Shown here in pieces: positions 51,471-59,134 of a stretch of 64,000 nt of DNA. This stretch comes from Corallococcus carmarthensis (GTDB lineage: Bacteria; Myxococcota; Myxococcia; Myxococcales; Myxococcaceae). A program made the position numbers and the translations under genes. The DNA is taken from positions 1-64,000 of the forward strand of contig NZ_RAWE01000007.1 of assembly GCF_003611695.1 (NCBI RefSeq), given 5' to 3'. The notes under the pieces are model-generated. The model was not told the DNA's origin. It did no database searches and saw nothing but the letters and a program-made list of their open reading frames with translations. Position 1 is the stretch's first letter. The number at the start of each line of letters is the position of its first letter.

Positions 51471-53024
51471 TTAGCGCGCTGGAGTGTGCACGATTCGAAT
51501 CCCATGGATATCGTTGCTTTCGAGCAACTTGTGGATGGCATTCGCGGCCTTCTCCTCGGCGACATGCCACTCGATGCGAGTTCCCAGTCCTTGAACAGCC
51601 TTGAGCTGTCGTCTCGCCTGATTGGCGAGTGCTTCTGCCCCCGTCGACTTGAACCACCTCTTCGGATCCAGGTCATCGAAGAACTTGTTCGCGTAGCCGG
51701 GACCCTTGGCATCCAGTAGCACTCCGTCCCGGAACCCGTCGAACTTCACGTCACCAACCCAGTACGCCTCATCCGCCGAGTGCCCGGAGATCTGCTCCTG
51801 GTATCGCCGGGCCCGTTCGGACATCGACTCCTTCGCGGGCCCCCACTGCCCTGGCTCGTCGGGAGCCGACGCCACGTTCGCCTTCTGCAGGATGATGGCC
51901 GCGCCGGGCCCTCCGCTCAGCACCGCCGCCGCGCGCCCTACGGGCACCGCGATGCGCTCCACGCCCAGCACGCCCTCCGCGGACACCGCGAGAACGGGCA
52001 CCGTGGCCTCCACGCCCGCCGTTGCTCGCGCCAACGTGCGCGTCGTCGCTGAAGCCGTGCCCCACAACATGAGGACGTTCGTGGTCAGCCGCGCGGCTTC
52101 GCGGATCTGCTCGCCCCCGGTCATGGAGCGGAAGCGCTCCCAGTACGCGGGCGATGAATCAATGAGGGTCACCACGCCTTCCGGGAGATGGCGCAGGCCC
52201 GCGATGCTGTCCGTGGGATGGGACAGCAGCTGTCCCATGCCGTGGTACAGCTCCACGAACGCGTCCTCCGCGCCATCCAGTGAGCGGCTGATGACGTCCG
52301 CGTCGTCGTACACCTCCGCGAGCGGCCGCCAGTCCGCGGCTCGCAGCTGCGCATCGACGTGACGGAAGACACCGCCCCTGCCGCTGTAGAAACGCCCCAG
52401 CTCGAAGTTGCCCGCGCGAAAGGCCCCGTCCTTCCACTGCACGGGCGCCACCTTCTGCTGCGTGCGCCCATCCAACGCCCAGGCCAGGTACCCGTCCGGC
52501 CGCAGCACCGCCACCTGCTCCCGGACGAACCGCTCCATGCGGTGAACCAGCTCCTCGCGGGACACCTCGCCAGCCTCCAGCACCTCGCGCAGCAGCAACC
52601 CCGCCGCCATGCGGGGCGGATAGGCGCCGAAGGTCACCGGCTTCTCCATCAACCGGTTCAGCACCTCGGCCGCGTCGTCGGGTGTGAAGGGATTGCGGCG
52701 GACCGGCAGCTCCTCCAGGTCCTCCAGCCCGGCGCGCAGCAGCAGCTTTTCGAACGCGTCCACCTCCAGCAGGCCCAGCTCCACCGCCTGTCGCGTCCGC
52801 TCCTCCGAACTCCCGATGAGCACCGTTCCTTGCGGCAGGCGCACCGGAGCCTCGCCGCCCCACGGCGTGGGCGAGGCGCTGTGGTAGCGCGCATAGCCGT
52901 GCATCCCCACCGGCAACGAACGGGCGCGTCCCCCCGCGCAACCCACCAGGCCCCAAACGAGCACCAGGCACAGCCACGCTCGACGGACCCCTTCCCTGCC
53001 GCGCGGCACATGAATCCCTTTCAT
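51471..53024 (-). CDS. Lipoprotein polymorphic toxin with C-terminal Tox-REase-5 nuclease domain
   Basis: A 517-aa protein. N-terminal signal with lipobox LVWGLVGCAGG. The first 380 residues are an uncharacterised carrier region (DDAAEVLNRLMEKPVTFGAYPPRMAAGLLLREVLEAGEV). The last 110 residues form a restriction-endonuclease-fold toxin domain: YWVGDVKFDGFRDGVLLDAKGP has the D...DAK nuclease core, and ANQARRQLKAVQGLGTRIEWHVAEE follows as in Tox-REase-5. Immunity gene lies directly downstream. A lipoprotein toxin with immunity is the layout of SitA toxins, which in M. xanthus are passed between kin by TraA/TraB outer-membrane exchange. Strong AGGAGG precedes the ATG. Confidence 0.88.
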   Translation of the reverse strand: MKGIHVPRGREGVRRAWLCLVLVWGLVGCAGGRARSLPVGMHGYARYHSASPTPWGGEAPVRLPQGTVLIGSSEERTRQAVELGLLEVDAFEKLLLRAGLEDLEELPVRRNPFTPDDAAEVLNRLMEKPVTFGAYPPRMAAGLLLREVLEAGEVSREELVHRMERFVREQVAVLRPDGYLAWALDGRTQQKVAPVQWKDGAFRAGNFELGRFYSGRGGVFRHVDAQLRAADWRPLAEVYDDADVISRSLDGAEDAFVELYHGMGQLLSHPTDSIAGLRHLPEGVVTLIDSSPAYWERFRSMTGGEQIREAARLTTNVLMLWGTASATTRTLARATAGVEATVPVLAVSAEGVLGVERIAVPVGRAAAVLSGGPGAAIILQKANVASAPDEPGQWGPAKESMSERARRYQEQISGHSADEAYWVGDVKFDGFRDGVLLDAKGPGYANKFFDDLDPKRWFKSTGAEALANQARRQLKAVQGLGTRIEWHVAEEKAANAIHKLLESNDIHGIRIVHTPAR

Positions 53025-53025
53025 G

Positions 53026-53047
53026 CCTGTTCCTCCTGTTGAACAGG
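53026..53047 (-). promoter_or_regulatory. Hairpin presenting the toxin Shine-Dalgarno sequence
   Basis: On the minus strand CCTGTTC and GAACAGG pair (7 bp) around an 8-nt loop that contains most of AGGAGG. The stem ends one base before the toxin ATG. It could modulate translation initiation. Confidence 0.4.
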
Positions 53048-53285
53048 GCTAGCAGGGAGTCCTGACATCCTGACCGCAACGCGGTGCGAAATGACGCAGC
53101 CGGTGCGCGGGCGACCCGCTGACCCGCTGCCTGCCTCGGATGTCCGGTGTCACGCGGTTCACATGATGTGGCGCCTGGAAGCCCTCCGGGCATGGAGGGT
53201 CTTCTGACGGATGCTTCACGTGTCCGTCGAATGACCGAGCCCAGAGGTTCGGAAATCACAGCGGCGCTGGCATAGAGTCGCGGCC

Positions 53286-56200
53286 GTGCCGCGCTGCCTC
53301 ACATGCGGGCGGCGTTGGGAGGGCTCCCACACGCCGTGCCCGCCCGGCGTCCTGCCTCCCACCGCTCCGCCGTCCGATGCTTCGCTCGTCGTGCCCGACG
53401 TTCCGGGCTACCGCTGCGAGAAGGTCATCGCGCGCGGCGGCTTCGGCGTGCTGCTGACCGCGCACAAGCGCGCCCCGGATGGCACCGAGGGCGAACGCAT
53501 CGCGCTGAAGCTGGCGCGGCCCGGCATCGCGCTCGCGGAGGCGCAGCTCGCCCGCGAGGCGGAGGCCCTGCGCGCCATCGGGCCCCCCACCGTGCCCGCC
53601 CTCCACGCCACGGGCACCCTGCCCGGTGGCCAGCGCTTCGTCGCCATGGAGTACGTGCCGCTGCCCACGATGGCGGACTGGCTGGCGCAGGTGTCCGGCC
53701 CCATGTCGCCGCAGGAGTTCGCGCCGCGCGCCAACGCGCTCCTGGAGGCGGTGGCCGTCGTGCATTCGCACGGGCTGGTGCACTGCGACCTCAAGCCCGA
53801 GCACGTCTTCCTGGACGACGCCCACCATCGCGCCCGCGTCTTCGACTTCGGCCTGGTGCAACGTCCGGCGCCCGACGTGCTCGCGGACGACGGCACTCCC
53901 GACGAAACGTCCTCCTTCGCCGGCACCGCCGAATACATGGCGCCCGAGCAGTGCGCAGGCCACGCGGTCCTCGATGCGCGCACGGACGTGTACGCGCTGG
54001 GCATCATCCTCTACGAGCTCATCACCGGCCGGCCGCCGTTCTTCGGCTCGCTCCCGGAGGTGATGCAGGCGCACCTGTCGCTCCGGCCGCCGCCTCCTTC
54101 GGAGTACGCCCCGGTGGCGCCGCCCGTGGAGGAGGTCGTGCTGCGCTGTCTGGCCAAGGAGCCCGCGCGCCGTCCCCGCGACGCCGCCGCCGTGGCCCAG
54201 GCACTGCGCGCGGCGCTGGACCACGCGGGCCAATCCGCGGTGCAGCCCGCGCCCCGGCTCACCCTGCTGCCCGAGGTTCGTCCCGCCCAGACGCGCCGCT
54301 CGGTGGCGGTGCTGTTCACCTCCTCTCGCGCGAATCCCGTGGCGGTGCAGAAGGCCCTGGCCGCCTACGGAGGCCACATGGCCTTCGCCGACGGCGAGCG
54401 CTTCGCCGGCGTCTTCGACCCGGACGTGGGAGAGAACCCCGTGCGCCGCGCACTGCGCGCCGCGGAAGGCCTGGCGGAGCGGGGACTCGCCCCGGCCGCG
54501 CTCGTGGACGTGGCCACCGTCACCGTGCAGCGCCGCCGCGATGGCGCGCCCCGCTACCTGGGCGCCATCTTCGCGCGCGAGGACCGCTACACCCACGTCC
54601 CGGAGCTGCGCGGCCCCCTGCTCTCCACCTACGCCGCGGAGGCCGTCCCGGAGGTGCCGTGTCTGCCGGTGCCTGGACGCTCCGGGTTGATGCGCCCCGC
54701 GCCCTCGGGCGCCGCGCCCCGGCCGGACGTCACCGTGCTGCAGCTGAGCAGCGCGATGCTGGTGGGCCGCGACGTGGAGCTGGAGCAGCTGATGGAGAGC
54801 GCCCGCGCCGCGGTGTCGGACGCGGCGCCCACCATCGTCACCGTGCGCGGCGACCGGGGCCACGGCAAGAGCCACCTGTCCTCCACGCTGGGCCTGCGGC
54901 TGAGGGCCTTGCTGCCGCACGCGCGCGTCTACTCCATGCGCTCGCGCGAGCCCGTGCAGGGCGATCCGGAAGGCACGCTGCGCTCGCTGCTGCGCATGGC
55001 GCTGCACGGCTTCGACCGCGACGACACCGACACGCAGGAGGACGGCCGCACCGCCATCCTCGACCGGCTGGGGACCCAGCTGGGCATGGAGCTGTGGCCG
55101 GGCGTGGCCGCGACGCTCGGGTGGTATGCGCCGGGCGGGCCGGAGCTGCAGAGCTGGGCCGCGGCCCCGGGCGCGCTGCGCTCGCTGGCCATGCGCGCCA
55201 CCGGTGAGCTGCTGGCGGCGAGCGCCCGCGAACGGCCCCTGTGCCTCATCGTGGACGACGCGCACTTCGCGGAGGAGCCCGCGCTGGACGCCCTGGAGTA
55301 CGCGGCGCTCGCGGAGACGCGCGTGCCCCTGTGGGTCTGCGTGCTGGTGCGCCCGGGCTTCGAGCAGAGCCGTCCGGCGTGGGGCACCCGCGCCGCCAGC
55401 CAGTTGGACCTGCCCCTGTCCAGCCTGACTCCGGGCGACGCGCATGCCCTGTGCCGCACGCTGCTCAAGCCGGTGGAGAACGTGCCCGCGCAGGCGGTGG
55501 AGCGCATCGTGGAGCGCGCGCAGCGCGTGCCCCTGTTCCTGGTGGAGCTGGTGCGCGGCCTCAAGCGCCAGGGGCTGGTGCGGCAGCGCTCTCCGGGCGG
55601 CAACTGGTACCTCGTCACGGACGAGCTGGACCGCGTGCCGGAGCTGCGGCTGGTGGAGTGGCTGGCGGACCGCGAACTGGGCGCGCTGCCTCCGGCCCTC
55701 GCCGCGCATGCCCGGCTGTGCGCGCTCCTGGGCGCGACCTTCACCGCCACGGCGGCGGACGGCGTGGTGCGCGAGCTGGAGCGCGACGGAGCCGCGGCGC
55801 ATTTCCCGCTGGACGTGGGGCATGCGACGCGGCGGCTCCTGGACCTGGGGCTGCTGGTGGAGCACCGGCTGGAAGGGCTGAGCTTCCGCAACGAACTGGT
55901 GCGCGAGGCCGTGGTCGCGAGCCTGCCGGCGGAGGAGAAGGCGCGCATCCACCACGCCGCGTACCGCCACTACCTGAGCCCGGCGGGCGCGCAGGAGCGC
56001 CAGCGGCTGGCCCGGCTCGCGCTGCACGCGGCGGCGGCGGGCCTGCGCGACGAGGCGGCGGCGCTGACCATCGACCTGGCGGAGTCCGCGCGCGGCCGCC
56101 ACGCGTACCTCGACGCGGAGGCCATGTACACGCGCGCCCTGGAGCTCATCGAGCCCGAGGACGAGCTGCGCAGACTCACGGCGCTGCGGGGCCGGGGCCT

Positions 56201-57308
56201 GATGCGCTACCGCATTGGCCGGTACGAGGACTCGCTCACGGACTTCGCCATCGCGCGCGCGGGGGCGCGGAGGCTGGGAGATTCACGCGCGGAGGTGGAG
56301 CTGCTGCTCGACGAGGCGGTGGCGCTCGACTGGGTGAACGACTACGCGCGCAGCGAGGCGCGGGCCCAGGAGGCGCAACACCTGACGGAGACCGTGACAT
56401 CGCCCTACGTGCAGGCGCGGCTGCTGCTGGCGCTGGGCCGCGCGCAGTTCCGCAAGGGCGAATGGCTGGACGCGCTCATGCCGCTGGAGGCCGCGGCGGA
56501 GCGGGCGCGGAAGCTGGGCGACGCGGGCTACGAGACGCTGGTGGTGGCGCTGCTCCTGATGGTCGCCATCCTGCCGAGCATGGGCAACATCGACGGCGCG
56601 GAGCGGGTGCTGGATGAGCTCATCAGCATCTGCACGGAGCGCGGCGATCGCTTCCATCTGGGCTCGGCCATCAACAACCGCCGCAACCTGTGGGTGGCTC
56701 GGCGCGACCTGACGAATGCGCTGAAGGACCAGGAGCGCTTCATGCAACTGGGGCGCGAGCTGGGCGTGGTGGGCTGGGAATACTTCGGCGAAATCAACCT
56801 GGGCGAGCTGTACTACCAGGCGGGCGACGCGGAAGCGGCGGCACCGCACATCGCGCGGGCCGTCGCGCTGGAGCGCCGGCATCCGGAGGTGGCGCACCGG
56901 CCCTGGGCACTGCTGCTCCAGGCGCGGGCCATGGCGTGGACGGGCCGGTACGACCAGGCGCGCGACCTGCTGGGACAGGTGCGGCGGACGATGGCGACCA
57001 ACCGGCACGGCGTGAACCTGAGCCCGTCGGAGGAGGTGCTCTTCTCCATGGTGGAGCTGGCCGCGAAGGACGCGACGGCGGAGGAGTGGCACGCGCTGCG
57101 GGAGCGCTCCGCCCAGGTCTCCGTGGAACAGGAGCCGCTCGAAGTCCTGGAGATGATGGGCCTCGCGGCCGGGCGCCGGGGCGACTTCGCGGAGGCGATG
57201 CTCGCGCTCGGAGAAGCGCTGGCCCGCTCGGCGCACCTGCCGAACCTGATGGAGGACCGCATCCGCCGCTCGCTGGCGCGCGTGCGGGACCTCACGCCCG
57301 CCGCGTAG
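53286..57308 (+). CDS. Ser/Thr kinase fused to AAA ATPase and TPR domains (PknK-like)
   Basis: A 1340-aa signalling protein. N-terminal CLTCGRRWEGSHTPC looks like a zinc ribbon. Kinase domain about 40-315 (ARGGFGV loop, ALK lysine, LVHCDLKPEHVFL catalytic loop, DFGLV, APEQ). A degenerate cyclase-like domain lies at about 335-470 (SVAVLFTSSRANP). STAND/AAA ATPase domain follows, with Walker A RGDRGHGKSH near 520 and Walker B-like CLIVDDAHFAEE. The C-terminal 400 residues are TPR-like helices (YLDAEAMYTRALELIEPEDE). GTG start. The HCD replaces HRD, so it is a non-RD kinase. Such PknK/MalT-type proteins sense a ligand through the ATPase-TPR part. No membrane segment. It is monocistronic and convergent with the OPT transporter gene. 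Confidence 0.9.
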   Translation: MPRCLTCGRRWEGSHTPCPPGVLPPTAPPSDASLVVPDVPGYRCEKVIARGGFGVLLTAHKRAPDGTEGERIALKLARPGIALAEAQLAREAEALRAIGPPTVPALHATGTLPGGQRFVAMEYVPLPTMADWLAQVSGPMSPQEFAPRANALLEAVAVVHSHGLVHCDLKPEHVFLDDAHHRARVFDFGLVQRPAPDVLADDGTPDETSSFAGTAEYMAPEQCAGHAVLDARTDVYALGIILYELITGRPPFFGSLPEVMQAHLSLRPPPPSEYAPVAPPVEEVVLRCLAKEPARRPRDAAAVAQALRAALDHAGQSAVQPAPRLTLLPEVRPAQTRRSVAVLFTSSRANPVAVQKALAAYGGHMAFADGERFAGVFDPDVGENPVRRALRAAEGLAERGLAPAALVDVATVTVQRRRDGAPRYLGAIFAREDRYTHVPELRGPLLSTYAAEAVPEVPCLPVPGRSGLMRPAPSGAAPRPDVTVLQLSSAMLVGRDVELEQLMESARAAVSDAAPTIVTVRGDRGHGKSHLSSTLGLRLRALLPHARVYSMRSREPVQGDPEGTLRSLLRMALHGFDRDDTDTQEDGRTAILDRLGTQLGMELWPGVAATLGWYAPGGPELQSWAAAPGALRSLAMRATGELLAASARERPLCLIVDDAHFAEEPALDALEYAALAETRVPLWVCVLVRPGFEQSRPAWGTRAASQLDLPLSSLTPGDAHALCRTLLKPVENVPAQAVERIVERAQRVPLFLVELVRGLKRQGLVRQRSPGGNWYLVTDELDRVPELRLVEWLADRELGALPPALAAHARLCALLGATFTATAADGVVRELERDGAAAHFPLDVGHATRRLLDLGLLVEHRLEGLSFRNELVREAVVASLPAEEKARIHHAAYRHYLSPAGAQERQRLARLALHAAAAGLRDEAAALTIDLAESARGRHAYLDAEAMYTRALELIEPEDELRRLTALRGRGLMRYRIGRYEDSLTDFAIARAGARRLGDSRAEVELLLDEAVALDWVNDYARSEARAQEAQHLTETVTSPYVQARLLLALGRAQFRKGEWLDALMPLEAAAERARKLGDAGYETLVVALLLMVAILPSMGNIDGAERVLDELISICTERGDRFHLGSAINNRRNLWVARRDLTNALKDQERFMQLGRELGVVGWEYFGEINLGELYYQAGDAEAAAPHIARAVALERRHPEVAHRPWALLLQARAMAWTGRYDQARDLLGQVRRTMATNRHGVNLSPSEEVLFSMVELAAKDATAEEWHALRERSAQVSVEQEPLEVLEMMGLAAGRRGDFAEAMLALGEALARSAHLPNLMEDRIRRSLARVRDLTPAA

Positions 57309-57319
57309 CGCGCACCCCG

Positions 57320-59134
57320 CTACGCCGACCGCGAGAGCGCCGCCGTCGCCGCGATGATCAGCCCCATCAGCGATTCACCCACCAGCGCTCCAGAGCTCAG
57401 CGAGGACTCCTGCGCTTCCGTCGTCTTCGGCCACTTCCGCGCGAGTGTCACCAGCCCCGCCCCCACGCACAGCGTCACCGCGAAGTAGGCGGGGGTGATG
57501 AAGCCGATGCCCATCGCCACCGGCGACGGCAACCACCGCGCCGCCCGGCTCTTCGCGGCCAGCGTCGACAGCGCGCCCACCGCGAAGCCCACCAGCGCGG
57601 CCCAGCCCGCGTGGAGCGGCAGGCCCGCCAGGCCTCGCACGGACACCTCCGCCACGGCCCGGAACTGCGCCGCCGAGGGCGCCGGCAACGCCGCCGTCCC
57701 CAGTCCGTACGCGTCCACCAGCAGCAGGTAGGCCGGCACCGCCACCACCGCGCCCACCGCCACGCCCACCAGCTGCGCGGCGAGCTGTCGGGAGGCCGAC
57801 GCGCCCAGCAGGTGCCCTGCCTTCAACGACCACAGGCTCACGCCCGTCTGCGCCGCCGCGCCCGCCACCACCGAACCCGCCGCCACGTTGGGCGACAACT
57901 CTCCGGGCCGCACCCCGCCGAAGATGACCTGCGTGAGGTTGCCCACCTGCCCCACCGGCGACACGTCCGTCTGCCCCGCGCCTCGCGCGCACACCGCGCA
58001 CAGCGGCACCAGCAGCGCGAGCACCAGCAGCATCGACGGCACGCCCAGCCCGAACAGCACCCCGCCCAGCACCACCGCCAGCACGCACGCCACCACCGCC
58101 AGGCCCAGGCTCCACCGGGGCAGCCCTCCCCAGCCCACGCCCACCGAACGCAGGTCCTTCGCCGCGCCCAGGAAGTCCCGCGCCTGCGCCAGCAGCGACA
58201 CCACCGCCCCGCCCACCATCAACCCCACGCCGGGCCAGATCAGCCACGAGGACAGCGGCTCGTACCCCACGCCCGCCACCAGACCCGTGTCCAGGAGCCA
58301 CGACGCGAGCACGCCCCACGCCAGCGCCGACCCCAGCAGCATGCTCAACGCCAGCTGCGGGCCCGTCATCATCCCCACCGCCAGCAGCATGGGGCTCACC
58401 CCCACGCCCCACGTCAGGGACTCCAGCGAGACGCCGCCCACGCGGCCCGGCAGCGCCACCATCCCCGGCAGCCAGCCGCGCGAATCGCGCATCCACGTGA
58501 GCACCATCGCCACCACCCCGGCGCCCACCAACGTCCGGCCCCTGCCAGCCCGCGTGCCTTGCGCCTCCGAAGGCGTGGCCGCGTGCAGCGCGGAGATCAA
58601 CTCCGCGGTGGCGATGCCCGTGGGAAACGGCAGGGCCTCCTGCTCCACCAGACGCCGCCGCAAGAGCCCCGCCACCAGCACACCCACCACGCCCAGCACC
58701 AGCCCCCAGGACGCGATGCCCCAGCCCGGGACACCCGTGCCCAGCAGGGCCAGCGCCGGGATGGCGGCGATCAACCCCGCCGAGGCGGGCATCGCGCCCA
58801 CCGCCGCCGCGGTCGTCTGCGTGAGGTTGTTCTCCAGCGGCGTGTAGGGCACGCCCCGCCTGCGCCCATAGGGCGCCAGCGCGCTGAACCCCAGCACCGC
58901 CGCGGTGATGGAGCCCGAGTCCCACAAGCCCGTCTTCAACCCCATGTAGAGGTTGGTGACGGCCAGCATCGCGCCAATGACCAGCCCCATCCCCAGCGAC
59001 CGGACCGTCCACTCCCGGCCTTCCGGCGCCGCCGCCCCCGCGAGCCCCAGCCCCGTCGCCGTCACGGGCACCGGATCCTCCGGCCCCGCCGCGGCCTCGG
59101 AAGGAGCGGTGGGGTGACCGGAGGAGGCGCTCAT
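57320..59134 (-). CDS. OPT family oligopeptide/metal-chelate transporter
   Basis: A 604-aa multi-pass inner-membrane protein of the OPT family. Signature pieces: VTNLYMGLKTGLWDSGSI, PYTPLENNLTQTTAAAVG, LPFPTGIATAELISAL and the C-terminal GIGFITPAYFAVTLCVGAGL. About 14 to 16 hydrophobic helices are visible. OPT carriers take up oligopeptides or, in the YSL branch, metal-chelate complexes by proton symport; the substrate cannot be inferred. ATG overlaps the stop of the upstream hybrid histidine kinase as ATGA. That coupling suggests the sensor kinase and the carrier work together, for example with the kinase reading nutrient uptake. Confidence 0.9.
   Translation of the reverse strand: MSASSGHPTAPSEAAAGPEDPVPVTATGLGLAGAAAPEGREWTVRSLGMGLVIGAMLAVTNLYMGLKTGLWDSGSITAAVLGFSALAPYGRRRGVPYTPLENNLTQTTAAAVGAMPASAGLIAAIPALALLGTGVPGWGIASWGLVLGVVGVLVAGLLRRRLVEQEALPFPTGIATAELISALHAATPSEAQGTRAGRGRTLVGAGVVAMVLTWMRDSRGWLPGMVALPGRVGGVSLESLTWGVGVSPMLLAVGMMTGPQLALSMLLGSALAWGVLASWLLDTGLVAGVGYEPLSSWLIWPGVGLMVGGAVVSLLAQARDFLGAAKDLRSVGVGWGGLPRWSLGLAVVACVLAVVLGGVLFGLGVPSMLLVLALLVPLCAVCARGAGQTDVSPVGQVGNLTQVIFGGVRPGELSPNVAAGSVVAGAAAQTGVSLWSLKAGHLLGASASRQLAAQLVGVAVGAVVAVPAYLLLVDAYGLGTAALPAPSAAQFRAVAEVSVRGLAGLPLHAGWAALVGFAVGALSTLAAKSRAARWLPSPVAMGIGFITPAYFAVTLCVGAGLVTLARKWPKTTEAQESSLSSGALVGESLMGLIIAATAALSRSA

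Noticed and set aside
53256..56102. A 948-codon minus-strand frame opposite the large kinase
   Set aside because: His/Arg/Gln-rich shadow translation without any domain; the plus strand encodes a complete kinase-ATPase-TPR protein.
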